The notes beneath the pieces are model-generated. The model saw nothing but the letters and a program-made list of their open reading frames with translations. It was not told where the DNA came from and did not search any database. DNA of 64,000 nucleotides, from assembly GCA_022180565.1 (NCBI GenBank), contig BQML01000022.1:1-64000 (forward strand), written 5' to 3'. Shown piece after piece: positions 10,688 through 18,975 of this stretch. The number at the start of each line of letters is the position of its first letter. The first letter of the stretch is position 1. The DNA comes from Bacteroidia bacterium. Lineage in GTDB: Bacteria > Bacteroidota > Ignavibacteria > UBA10030. The position numbers were made by a program, and so were the translations under genes.

Positions 10688-11615
10688 GTCCGTTGGCGGC
10701 TTGTCTCAACGAGAGCTGCCGATGCATCGACCTCATCTGCAACAGCACGACGGCGGCAACCACAGCAGTGCCGCCCGCAACCTGAACGGTATTCAGGGCC
10801 TCGCCCAGCGTGAAGTAAGCCACGGTGATGGCCACAACGGGCTCAAGGGTCGTTACAATGCCCACCGTGCTGGCGTCAAGGAGTTTTAATCCCGCCGTGA
10901 ACATGGTGTGCGGAATCAGAATCGAGACAACGGCAAAGAACCAGAAGACCCCCCAATCCTCCGCAGTATATCCCCGTGCCGCGATCTCTGACGGCGTGTT
11001 GATGACCAGCCAAAACAGCGTTGAAAACCCGAAGGCGTACGTCAGCGTAGTCCAGACCGAGTATGTTCTCAGAAGATGCTTGCTCATCAACAGCATGAAT
11101 GCGTAGCACAGCGCTGAAGCCGTGCCGCTCAGAAGCCCGGATCCGCTCAACCGTATGATCGACCAATCGCCCCCGCTCACCGCCAGCCAGCACCCCGCAA
11201 GGGACAACACAAGGGCCAGCACTTTCGCCCCGTTGAAGGATTCCTCCTTGAGCACAAAAACGGCATAGACCATGACCAGCACGGGAGCGGTATATTGGAG
11301 GAGAATGGCCGTCGCCACCGTGGTTTCCTTCACAGTATAATAATACGTGAAGTTCGTGATGGCTATGCCCAGGACGCCGGCAAGCATGAATTTGGGAAGG
11401 TCTCTTCTGCTCACCCGAAAAACCGATCTGTCTCTCACCAAAAACCATGCGGCCATGAGCACAAAAGAAAGCGACGAGCGAGTTTGAGTAATGATGAGGG
11501 TATCGTACCGCGTGGTAAAGAGAAATTTCGCAAGCGATGCGGAGCCTCCCCAGAAAAGCACAGCGATCACGATGAAGAAATACCCCGCGGCGGGCATTTG
11601 CTGAATCCCCGGCAT
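10677..11615 (-). CDS. EamA/DMT family transporter
   Basis: 312 residues with about ten transmembrane helices in two repeats: FFIVIAVLFWGGSASLAKFL in the first half and SGSGLLSGTASALCYAFMLL in the second, and the late EPVVAITVAYFTLGEAL signature of EamA proteins. It is an inner-membrane drug/metabolite-type exporter of unknown substrate. It starts 2 nt after the upstream gene's stop codon on the same strand and overlaps trmH by 11 nt. Confidence 0.92.
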   Translation of the reverse strand: MPGIQQMPAAGYFFIVIAVLFWGGSASLAKFLFTTRYDTLIITQTRSSLSFVLMAAWFLVRDRSVFRVSRRDLPKFMLAGVLGIAITNFTYYYTVKETTVATAILLQYTAPVLVMVYAVFVLKEESFNGAKVLALVLSLAGCWLAVSGGDWSIIRLSGSGLLSGTASALCYAFMLLMSKHLLRTYSVWTTLTYAFGFSTLFWLVINTPSEIAARGYTAEDWGVFWFFAVVSILIPHTMFTAGLKLLDASTVGIVTTLEPVVAITVAYFTLGEALNTVQVAGGTAVVAAVVLLQMRSMHRQLSLRQAANGHGN

Positions 11616-11616
11616 G

Positions 11617-12174
11617 TTAATTCTCAGATCCTCCTGATTTCTCTGATCCTCCGGATTCCTCGGCCAGCCTTCGGTAGTACTCGCTTCGCTCCTCGTCTCC
11701 GCTCAGCTCATAGAGGCGTGCCAAACGCAGCAGGAGAACTTTCTTGTTTGCCACATGCTTCAGCCCCTCGTTGAGGAAATCAATGAGGATATCGATGGGA
11801 GGAATGTTCAGGTCCGGGTCATAGCAATCGCAGGCATCCAGGTACGGATCGGGTTCGCCTGGCTTTGCTGATGCGGACTTCTTGTAGTACTTGATGGCGA
11901 GCTCGAAGTTGTCGTAGGCCGAGTACGTCACCTCGAAAACGCTGGCAAGCCACATATAGGTGTCGTACGAGATGTCGGGGAATTCCCTTGCCAGCTTTTC
12001 ACCGAAGAGACAGAGTTCGTCGGGGCTGAGGGAATTGTTCCAGAAGAGGAGGCGGTAGAGCTCCACATCCTGAATCTTTTGCTCCAGCGCATCCTGAAAA
12101 GCTTCGAAGAGATCGTTGAAATCCGAGCTGTTGGCAAAGATATGTCGGAGCTCGTCAATCGAGTAGCGGGGCAT
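11617..12174 (-). CDS. TPR-like hypothetical protein
   Basis: The ATG at 12174 (MPRYSIDELRHIFANSSDF) is preferred over the longer frame, whose extra 19 residues are proline- and cysteine-rich and non-conserved in look. The product is 185 residues. Paired helices such as YDNFELAIKYYKKSASAKPG and LLLRLARLYELSGDEERSEYY resemble tetratricopeptide repeats, suggesting protein-protein contacts. The C-terminus is a short Ser/Gly/Glu tail. It is first in a run with the EamA transporter and trmH. Confidence 0.7.
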   Translation of the reverse strand: MPRYSIDELRHIFANSSDFNDLFEAFQDALEQKIQDVELYRLLFWNNSLSPDELCLFGEKLAREFPDISYDTYMWLASVFEVTYSAYDNFELAIKYYKKSASAKPGEPDPYLDACDCYDPDLNIPPIDILIDFLNEGLKHVANKKVLLLRLARLYELSGDEERSEYYRRLAEESGGSEKSGGSEN

Positions 12175-12339
12175 GCACGATCCACACGGAAATCTGCCGG
12201 ACGAGAGCGGGATTGTCCGCACGGGGCGCACGTGCCCGCGCGGGGAACGATGGAAGCTCTCAGGTTCATCAAAGTAAGGAATGGGGGATCGAAAAGCAAT
12301 GGATGCAGAGATCGCGGAGAATGAGGCGGAGCAGAAAAG

Positions 12340-13560
12340 CTACGGAATGACGACGAGCTTTTTGATGTGCCTTTCTCCACCGGCATTCAATTCGAGGAAA
12401 TACACGCCTGCGGCGCGAGATGCAGTCCATACAAAGTCATGCACACCGCTTGCGGAGAGCCTTTCGTCCGCTGACCACACTACCTGGCCGAGCAAGGTAT
12501 ACATTCTGAGCTGAATGAGGGACTCGCGCCGAAGAGAAAATCTGATGCGTATCGGAACTCTGGGATCGGACGGAACGGGGTGCGGGAACACCTGAAAAAT
12601 TTCCACGACACTTTCCGACGCATGTGAACGGGATTTTCCCGTGGAGACAGGAACATCAAACACCAGGTCGCAAACGACGGGAAGATGATCGGACGCTTCA
12701 TGGAGGGCATGGGCGACGCTGTCATGCACAGCGTTGTTTGGAGGGCGGCTGATGGAATCATTATAATGGAGCCCATCATTGCCAAAGGCGCGGTATGATC
12801 CCGGCACTATCCGAATTCCTTCCCCGTCACGGATGGACGGAGAGACGAGGATCATATCGAACCGGTCATCAAGTCCTCCAACAGCCCCACCTGCAAAGGC
12901 CCTCAGGCGGGTTGATTGGGTGTGATGGATCGCATTGGTTGCCGAATTCCAACGGCCCGTGATGCTCACCGGATCAACAGCATGTCCTCGGGAGGTTCCG
13001 GAATCTGTCAGTTTCCTGTAGGCCGGTTCATCGGGGCCATAGATGTTGAAGTCCCCGACAACAATGAAATCAGAGCCTTCGGGAAGCCGATTGGTCACGG
13101 CCCGAAGACTGTCCGCCTCGGCCGCGCGTTTGAGCGAATCTTCAAGACCTGCATTCAAGTGAACGCCGAAAATACGAATGATCCGTCCTGTCTGCACATG
13201 TTTCAGAACGAACTCGTTGATATCGCGTAAGGCTGTTCTGATTGGGTTGTTTTCGAGAAAGAGAAAGAAAGCCGGCTTGTAGAAGATGGCGTTGTCGGAA
13301 TCGGGCCCGTCACGGAGAATTCCCACCGCGTACTCTTTGTTGTTCGCATTCAGAACGTTAAACAGGAATCCAGGCACGGCACGGACCGAATCGATCTCCT
13401 GAACAACCAATATGTCTGGCCGAACGGATTGGATGACCGTCCGAAAATGCGCGTCGCGGACGTTGTCGCCGTAGCGAAGAAGGTTGTAGGTCATGATCCT
13501 GACCGTATCCTGCGCGGCAGAGAGAAATGGGAAAAGAAGAAAAATGATGATCCGCCCCAA
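12340..13560 (-). CDS. Secreted endonuclease/exonuclease/phosphatase with sorting domain
   Basis: No ATG lies near the N-terminus; TTG at 13560 gives the short signal (M)GRIIIFLLFPFLSAAQ, while TTG at 13605 gives a longer one, so the start is uncertain. The EEP fold runs to about residue 310: RIMTYNLLRYG, DILVVQEIDS, IFGVHLNAG, FIVVGDFNIYGPDE, DDRFDMILVS and EASDHLPVVCDL carry the usual Asn, Glu, Asp-Asn and Asp-His catalytic pairs. The tail (VFPHPVPSD, YTLLGQVVW, AAGVYFLELNAGG, KKLVVIP) is a sorting domain. It is probably an extracellular nuclease or phosphatase. Confidence 0.85.
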   Translation of the reverse strand: MGRIIIFLLFPFLSAAQDTVRIMTYNLLRYGDNVRDAHFRTVIQSVRPDILVVQEIDSVRAVPGFLFNVLNANNKEYAVGILRDGPDSDNAIFYKPAFFLFLENNPIRTALRDINEFVLKHVQTGRIIRIFGVHLNAGLEDSLKRAAEADSLRAVTNRLPEGSDFIVVGDFNIYGPDEPAYRKLTDSGTSRGHAVDPVSITGRWNSATNAIHHTQSTRLRAFAGGAVGGLDDRFDMILVSPSIRDGEGIRIVPGSYRAFGNDGLHYNDSISRPPNNAVHDSVAHALHEASDHLPVVCDLVFDVPVSTGKSRSHASESVVEIFQVFPHPVPSDPRVPIRIRFSLRRESLIQLRMYTLLGQVVWSADERLSASGVHDFVWTASRAAGVYFLELNAGGERHIKKLVVIP

Positions 13561-13723
13561 GAGGACCCCCTGCAGGAAGATGGGGATTCTTGGATAGAGA
13601 GTCAAGAGGCAGGGTGGATTTCGGATTTCCCCGCCCGACCAAAGATGATCGAATCATGTTCGGCCCGACGGCGGGTCGGGTTTCAAGTTCAGTTGAAACA
13701 TGGAACCTCAAACCAAACTTTGC

Positions 13724-13729
13724 TATATT
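13724..13729 (+). promoter_or_regulatory. Extended -10 element before the GO-repair operon
   Basis: TGCTATATT (13721-13729) is an extended -10. No good -35 stands at normal distance (TTGAAA at 13693 is 25 bp away). The -10 ends 5 nt before the first ATG at 13735, so either the message is nearly leaderless or the real promoter is further upstream. A GC hairpin, CCCGAC/GTCGGG, lies in the same divergent gap. Confidence 0.35.
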
Positions 13730-13734
13730 CCGAC

Positions 13735-14127
13735 ATGACGAAGGTTGCCGTAGGCATTCTCGAGCGTAACGGAGCTCTGTTGGTGTGTCAAAGAAAGAAG
13801 GGAAGCCGGTACGGACTCAAGTGGGAATTTCCGGGCGGAAAGCTTGAGGCCGGAGAAACCGTGGACCAATGTCTGAGGAGGGAGCTTGCAGAGGAGTTAT
13901 CAATTCACATTCAACACATTGACAGGATTGACGTGCGCACATCGCACTACAAGGATGGGGGTCTGTTTGAGGTTGCCTACTGTTTTGTCACTCAATTTGA
14001 AGGTGAGCCTCGCAACAACGTGTTTGAGCAAATCCGGTGGGTTCGGCCTGAAGAACTTCCGGGCCTGGATCATCTGGAGGGTAATGCAGAGCTTGTGAGC
14101 ATGCTTGCCGGTTCCGGCACATCATGA
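13735..14127 (+). CDS. mutT: MutT-like Nudix hydrolase (8-oxo-dGTP diphosphatase)
   Basis: 130 residues from the ATG at 13735; upstream in-frame sequence is a shadow of the divergent gene. Opening KVAVGILERNGALLVCQRKK and KWEFPGGKLEAGE are MutT-like, and the Nudix box is G-x5-E-x7-REL-x-EE, with Ser in place of the usual Gly after EE. The WEFPGGK segment is typical of enzymes that sanitise 8-oxo-dGTP. The stop overlaps the start of the mutY-like gene by 4 nt (ATGA), which fits a GO repair operon. Confidence 0.9.
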   Translation: MTKVAVGILERNGALLVCQRKKGSRYGLKWEFPGGKLEAGETVDQCLRRELAEELSIHIQHIDRIDVRTSHYKDGGLFEVAYCFVTQFEGEPRNNVFEQIRWVRPEELPGLDHLEGNAELVSMLAGSGTS

Positions 14128-15017
14128 CACGTCGTCGTCCGCCCTCCCGATCCCTTCCTCTGCTTCGCCGTTCCATCACTGCCTGGTATCGCTCAAATGG
14201 GCGGAAGCTTCCCTGGCGACAAACACGCGATCCTTACAAGATTCTGCTTTCCGAGGTCATGCTTCAGCAGACCCAGGTGGCACGGGTCCTGCAGAAATAC
14301 CCCCGCTTTGTCGGTCGATTCCCTACGTTCACTGCGCTGGCCGGGGCCTCAAAAGCGGCCGTCATCAGGGCTTGGAGCGGGATGGGCTACAACAACCGGG
14401 CGGTCAGATTGCGCGAGCTGGCGCGAATCGTCCGTACGCAATACGGCGGAAAGCTTCCGTCGGACACGGAAGAGCTGCAGAGGTTACCCGGCGTCGGTAA
14501 ATACACGGCGCACGCGGTCGCGTGTTTCGCCTTTGGGAAGAGAGTTCCTCTGGTTGACACAAACATCGCCCGCGTGCTGAGCAGGCTTTTTCCGCAGATC
14601 AGCGATCGCTGGCATGCGGCCGAGTGGGCACTCCCCAAACGCAGCGCGTACGACTGGAACCAGGGATTGATGGAACTTGGCGCGACCGTGTGCACAAGTG
14701 CGCGCCCTGATTGTGCCCGATGTCCCGCCGTTCGCGTTTGTCCGAGCGCGTTCGTTGCGGCAAGGCGAAAGACGGCGGCGCAAAAGCGCGAGCCGGGGCG
14801 GGACGGGGTGCCGAACCGCATCTACCGGGGCCGCATCATCGAACTGCTCCGCCGAAAGCCGGGGAGCGGGGTGTCGGAGATTGGTAAGCACATAAAGACC
14901 GGGTATTCAGACCGGGACCGTCGATGGCTCCTCAGTATTCTGGGGAAGCTTGAAAAGGACGGCTTGGTCCAAACCAGGCCTGTCGGCAACGGTCGGAGGG
15001 TGCAGCTTGCATCATGA
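14124..15017 (+). CDS. mutY: MutY-like A/G-mismatch adenine glycosylase lacking the NUDIX-like domain
   Basis: 297 residues. HhH-GPD core: LPWRQTRDPYKILLSEVMLQ (Glu44 equals MutY catalytic Glu37), helix-hairpin-helix LPGVGKYTAHAV, catalytic Asp145 in VDTNIARV, and a [4Fe-4S] loop Cys190-x6-Cys197-x2-Cys200-x5-Cys206. The C-terminal NUDIX-like domain that recognises 8-oxoG is absent; about 65 residues resembling a winged helix (GVSEIGKHIKTGYSDRDRRW) take its place. Tyr127 in the hairpin recalls actinobacterial MutY and the archaeal T:G enzyme MIG. Translationally coupled on both sides by ATGA overlaps. Confidence 0.88.
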   Translation: MTRRRPPSRSLPLLRRSITAWYRSNGRKLPWRQTRDPYKILLSEVMLQQTQVARVLQKYPRFVGRFPTFTALAGASKAAVIRAWSGMGYNNRAVRLRELARIVRTQYGGKLPSDTEELQRLPGVGKYTAHAVACFAFGKRVPLVDTNIARVLSRLFPQISDRWHAAEWALPKRSAYDWNQGLMELGATVCTSARPDCARCPAVRVCPSAFVAARRKTAAQKREPGRDGVPNRIYRGRIIELLRRKPGSGVSEIGKHIKTGYSDRDRRWLLSILGKLEKDGLVQTRPVGNGRRVQLAS

Positions 15018-15658
15018 GTGGAAAGGGACAACGGGAAAAAGCTTTTGAAGCCCTGCGAGAGCTTCACAAGAAAAAGCGCTCTGCGCTTAGACGCCGGTTG
15101 TCCGAATTCTCGTCCGTTTCCCCGTCTGACTATTTCTATGAACTCGCTTACTGCCTCTTGACACCTCAGTCCAGCGCGAGACATGCCGCCCGTGTCGTGG
15201 AGATGTTGAGAAAAGCATCGTTCCGGGAGACTGGGCTCAATCCGGAACCTTTTCTTCGCGAGCGATCCTGCTATATTCGCTTTCACAGAACCAAGGCCCG
15301 TCATTTGCTTCTCGCCCGGGAGCAGTTTTCGAGAGTGATGGAAACCCTTGGCAACGGACATCCGGCAAGCGAACTGCGCGAATGGCTTGTCAGAAACGTC
15401 AAGGGACTCGGATACAAGGAAGCTACGCATTTTCTGAGAAACATCGGGAAGAACAACGGCCTGGCGATTCTGGACCGGCATATTCTGCGAAACCTTCAGC
15501 GCCATGGCGTTCTCCGTTCGATCCCACCCTCATTGTCGCGCAAGAAATACCTGGCGATAGAACGTCGGTTCGGAATATTCGCCGAACGAATCGGCATTCC
15601 GGTTGACGAGCTCGACTTGCTGTTCTGGAGTATCGAAACGGGGGAAATACTGAAGTAA
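15014..15658 (+). CDS. 8-oxoguanine DNA glycosylase/AP lyase, Ogg2-like
   Basis: 214 residues. The helix-hairpin-helix NVKGLGYKEATHFLRNIG carries the Lys (135) that forms the Schiff base, and AILDRHILRNL carries the catalytic Asp154, the arrangement of the Ogg2 family known best from archaea and thermophiles. The N-terminal DYFYELAYCLLTPQSSAR also fits. No iron-sulfur cluster is present. It would excise 8-oxoG opposite C, completing the MutT-MutY-Ogg set. It overlaps mutY by ATGA. Confidence 0.88.
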   Translation: MSGKGQREKAFEALRELHKKKRSALRRRLSEFSSVSPSDYFYELAYCLLTPQSSARHAARVVEMLRKASFRETGLNPEPFLRERSCYIRFHRTKARHLLLAREQFSRVMETLGNGHPASELREWLVRNVKGLGYKEATHFLRNIGKNNGLAILDRHILRNLQRHGVLRSIPPSLSRKKYLAIERRFGIFAERIGIPVDELDLLFWSIETGEILK

Positions 15659-15693
15659 CGAGGGGTGTCGGTTTTCACTTCTTATTCTTCTTC

Positions 15694-16842
15694 ATGAACT
15701 ACCTCATTCTTGGTTCCGGGCTCATGGGTGGCGCGTTGGCGTATGACCTTTCGCGCTCGCCCGGTGTCACTTGTGTAACATTGGCAGATGCCGACGAGGG
15801 AAAGGCCGTTGAAGCCGCGCGCCGAATCGGTTCGGACGTGATCCGCCCGCTTCGTTTGGACGTGGAATACTACGACGACGTCCTCAGGGTGCTCCAGGGG
15901 CACGATTGTGCCATCGGGGCTGTTTCGTACCGTTTCAATCATTTGCTCACCCAAGCCTGCATTGAGGCCGGCGTCCACTTCTGCGACCTGGGCGGAAATC
16001 AGGACGTGGTGGACCGCCAGCGGACTTTGCACGACCGAGCAGTGAAACGCGGTGTGACGATCGTGCCGAATTGCGGGCTCGCGCCCGGCCTCGCCAACGT
16101 TCTTGCCGCGCGGGGAGCAGAGCAGTTTGAGCGCGTGGAGGAAATCAAGATCAGGGTCGGAGGTCTCCCTCAGCATCCCACGCCGCCCTTCAACTACCAG
16201 CTCGTTTTTTCGGTTGAAGGCCTGGTCAATGAGTACACAGGATATTCGGTCGTATTACGTGATTTCAAAAAGACCACTCTCCCGACGATGAGTGAGGTCG
16301 AAACGATCGAATTCCCTCCACCCTTCGGAACGCTCGAGGCATTTCACACTTCCGGAGGAACCTCCCTCCTTCCGGACATGTTCGCGGGGAAGGTCAGGGC
16401 GCTGGACTACAAGACCATCCGATACCCTGGTCACTGCGAGCGGTTCAGAGCCCTGCTCGACCTTGGCTTTGCATCTTCAGAGCCGATCTCAGTCGGCTCC
16501 AACGTCATGACGGCGCGGGAGGTATTTCACGAACTGCTCAAGCGCAAACTGTCCGGCTCCGATCCCGATGTCGTTCTTCTCCGCGTGACCATCCGCGGAC
16601 TGCAAGCCGGGCGCGCGCGGTCGCTGGTGTTCTCGCTGATTGACTCTTTTGACAAGAATACCAATATTAGTGCCATGATGCGCACGACGGCCTATCCCAC
16701 TTCCGTCATCGCACAGTTCATTGTCAGGGGGGTCATCACACAAAGGGGGGTTGCGACGCCCGAGCAATGCGTTCCCCTGCAGCCCTTCCTCAGGGAACTT
16801 CGTCAACGCAATTTCGACATTCGAGAGGATTGGAAAGACTGA
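15694..16842 (+). CDS. Saccharopine dehydrogenase-like oxidoreductase
   Basis: 382 residues. The N-terminal Rossmann motif is YLILGSGLMGGALAYDLSRS, followed by VHFCDLGGNQDVVDRQ and VPNCGLAPGLANVLA, the pattern of the saccharopine dehydrogenase/lysine 6-dehydrogenase group. The C-terminal half (SGGTSLLPDMFAGKV, KTIRYPGH) matches the family's substrate domain. The reaction is probably an NAD(P)-linked amino-acid oxidoreduction, substrate unknown. The stop shares a base with the yajQ start (TGATG). A short pyrimidine-rich stretch (TTTTCACTTCTTAT) precedes the ATG. Confidence 0.85.
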   Translation: MNYLILGSGLMGGALAYDLSRSPGVTCVTLADADEGKAVEAARRIGSDVIRPLRLDVEYYDDVLRVLQGHDCAIGAVSYRFNHLLTQACIEAGVHFCDLGGNQDVVDRQRTLHDRAVKRGVTIVPNCGLAPGLANVLAARGAEQFERVEEIKIRVGGLPQHPTPPFNYQLVFSVEGLVNEYTGYSVVLRDFKKTTLPTMSEVETIEFPPPFGTLEAFHTSGGTSLLPDMFAGKVRALDYKTIRYPGHCERFRALLDLGFASSEPISVGSNVMTAREVFHELLKRKLSGSDPDVVLLRVTIRGLQAGRARSLVFSLIDSFDKNTNISAMMRTTAYPTSVIAQFIVRGVITQRGVATPEQCVPLQPFLRELRQRNFDIREDWKD

Positions 16843-17339
16843 TGGCCCAGACAAATTCGTTTGATATTGTCTCCGAGGTGAATCTGCAGGAGGTGGACAA
16901 CGCACTCAACCAGGTCCGGAAGGAGATCGCCCAGCGGTACGACTTCAAGGGATCAAAGAGCTCACTGGAATTCCTGCAAAAGGAGAAGAAGATCGTCGTC
17001 ATTTCCGACGATGACTTTCGGCTGAAGAGCGTTCTGGACATTCTGCAGTCGAAAATGATCAAACGCGGCGTTCCCCTCAAGGCGCTGAAATATGGGACCC
17101 CACAACCGGCAGCCAACAGCACCCTGCGCCAGGAGATCTCCCTGCGTGTAGGCATCGAGAAGGAAGATGCAAAACTGGTTGTCAGGAAGATCAAGGATTC
17201 GAACCTCAAGGTACAGGCACAGATCATGGATGACCAAGTCAGAGTCACCGGAAAAAACAAGGACGACCTTCAGAAGGTGATCTCCATTCTGCGCGAGGCC
17301 GATTTTCCTTTTGCCATCCAGTTTGTGAACTACCGGTAA
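16842..17339 (+). CDS. yajQ: YajQ family nucleotide-binding protein
   Basis: 165 residues from the ATG at 16842, the normal YajQ length. Signature segments are NSFDIVSEVNLQEVDNALNQ, RYDFKGSKSSLEF and FPFAIQFVNYR. The family binds nucleotides; some members bind cyclic di-GMP and influence transcription. It lies between the saccharopine-dehydrogenase-like gene (1-nt overlap) and the amidase gene, which begins at the base after its stop. Confidence 0.95.
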   Translation: MAQTNSFDIVSEVNLQEVDNALNQVRKEIAQRYDFKGSKSSLEFLQKEKKIVVISDDDFRLKSVLDILQSKMIKRGVPLKALKYGTPQPAANSTLRQEISLRVGIEKEDAKLVVRKIKDSNLKVQAQIMDDQVRVTGKNKDDLQKVISILREADFPFAIQFVNYR

Positions 17340-18944
17340 ATGATGAACGTCTTTCGCGTTGTGTTCTGTGCACTGCTCGCCGCATCACCCTTCCTCCCCG
17401 CCCATGCCTCAAGCGACACGCTCTCAATCGCCCTCACCATCGAGAAGCAATCGAGCGGAACGCTCCGCGGGTTGGACCGTTCAAACGTTGTGTTTCTCGC
17501 TCTGAACGATCTGGTGTCGTCGCTGTCGCTCCCGAGCGCCGTGAATGCGGAGGTACGCAAGCTGGAATTCCGCGTTGCTTCACACCGCGTAAAAATCACC
17601 GCGGGTAATCCGTTCCTCGTCATCACGGATCTCACAACCAACGCCGCCAGCGTGTATCAGATGCCCCTGGGGGCTGTGCTGGACAACGACGTCTATTTCG
17701 TGCCTGCCGAAGAGTTTTTGAAAGCCCTGACCGTTGTATGGCCGAACGAGATCGAATTTGATCCGATCGACCTCGTCTTGTCGGTCTCTTCTGCTCCCGC
17801 CGCCCCGGCCTTCGACATCACCAACGTCGCGATCGAGCGGAAGATGAACGGTTACTTAATGACCGTGGAAGCGTCGAGAAAGCTTTCTGATGTGGAGGCG
17901 TGGCTCAAACCCGACGGATGGCTCTTTGTGACGGTCGCCAATGCAAAGGCAGACACCGCCTCACTCGCCCGCTTGCATCCCTACGGGGCGATTCGCAGGA
18001 TCCTCGTCTTCCAGTCGCCCACCTCGGTCCAACTGACGTTCAAGGTCGCGCCGGATGTTGTCAAGGCGGAGGTGTTGAACGAGCCAGGGAGCAACAATCT
18101 CCTCATCGCGCTCCACACGCAGTCGGAAGCCGAGAAGGCCGAGCTGGAGAGGCTGAGGCAGAAAATGAACCGTGAGCGATTGGAGAAGCACCAGCAGCAA
18201 TGGAAACTGGATGTGATCGTGCTCGACGCCGGCCATGGAGGGAAGGATCCGGGCACGATCGGCGTGCGCGGGACCAAGGAAAAGGATGTGACCCTTGGCA
18301 TCACGCTCCGGCTGGGAAAGTTGATCGAAAAGCACATGAAAGAGGTGAGCGTTGTCTACACCCGGAAGGATGACCGGTTTGTGGAGCTGTACAAACGGAC
18401 ACAGATCGCAAACGATGCGGGGGGGAAACTCTTCGTCAGCATCCACTGCAACTCGATGCCTCGGAAACCTTCGAACAAGAGCGGGTTTGAAATCTATCTC
18501 TTGCGTCCCGGACGAACCCAGGATGCCATTGAGATCGCCGAACGGGAGAACGCCGTCATTCGGCAGGAGGAAGGATTCGAGGAACGTTATAAGGAACTGA
18601 CCGAAGAGTATTTCATTCTCGTTACCATGCAGCAAAGCGCGTTCATGAAATACAGCGAACGGTTTGCAGGAGTGGCTACACAGGCCATGGCAAAGAGGCT
18701 GGCGATCCGGAACGGCGGGGTCAAGCAGGCAGGGTTTTACGTTCTGGTGGGCGCTTCGATGCCGAACGTGCTGGTGGAGACCGGCTACTTGTCGAACCGC
18801 CAGGAAGAGGCCGTATTGAGATCCGCGAAGGGACAGCAGGAGATCGCTCAGGCCTTGTTTGAGGGAATCAAGGAGTACAAGGCAATCTACGAAAGAACAT
18901 TGCGCGAGGAAACAGCCACCGGGGAATCCAAGAGCCAAAATTAG
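17340..18944 (+). CDS. N-acetylmuramoyl-L-alanine amidase (Amidase_3) with N-terminal AMIN-like region
   Basis: 534 residues, starting at the base after the yajQ stop (ATGATG). Signal peptide to about residue 24 (SPFLPAHA). Residues 25-270 are beta-rich and AMIN-like, probably for wall or outer-membrane targeting, followed by a charged coiled stretch (AEKAELERLRQKMNRERLEK). The Amidase_3 domain starts at VIVLDAGHGGKDPGT with zinc ligands His299, Glu314 and His369 (SIHCN), and catalytic Glu480 (VLVETGYLSN). It cleaves the glycan-peptide bond in the periplasm, probably in cell separation. Confidence 0.93.
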   Translation: MMNVFRVVFCALLAASPFLPAHASSDTLSIALTIEKQSSGTLRGLDRSNVVFLALNDLVSSLSLPSAVNAEVRKLEFRVASHRVKITAGNPFLVITDLTTNAASVYQMPLGAVLDNDVYFVPAEEFLKALTVVWPNEIEFDPIDLVLSVSSAPAAPAFDITNVAIERKMNGYLMTVEASRKLSDVEAWLKPDGWLFVTVANAKADTASLARLHPYGAIRRILVFQSPTSVQLTFKVAPDVVKAEVLNEPGSNNLLIALHTQSEAEKAELERLRQKMNRERLEKHQQQWKLDVIVLDAGHGGKDPGTIGVRGTKEKDVTLGITLRLGKLIEKHMKEVSVVYTRKDDRFVELYKRTQIANDAGGKLFVSIHCNSMPRKPSNKSGFEIYLLRPGRTQDAIEIAERENAVIRQEEGFEERYKELTEEYFILVTMQQSAFMKYSERFAGVATQAMAKRLAIRNGGVKQAGFYVLVGASMPNVLVETGYLSNRQEEAVLRSAKGQQEIAQALFEGIKEYKAIYERTLREETATGESKSQN

Positions 18945-18975
18945 AAACTTCAAAAAATGGAACGGCCCGGCTTCC

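Noticed and set aside
13660-13680. Terminator hairpin CCCGAC/GTCGGG in the divergent gap
   Set aside because: It has a 3-nt loop and no T-tract, and both flanking genes start here, so termination is unlikely.
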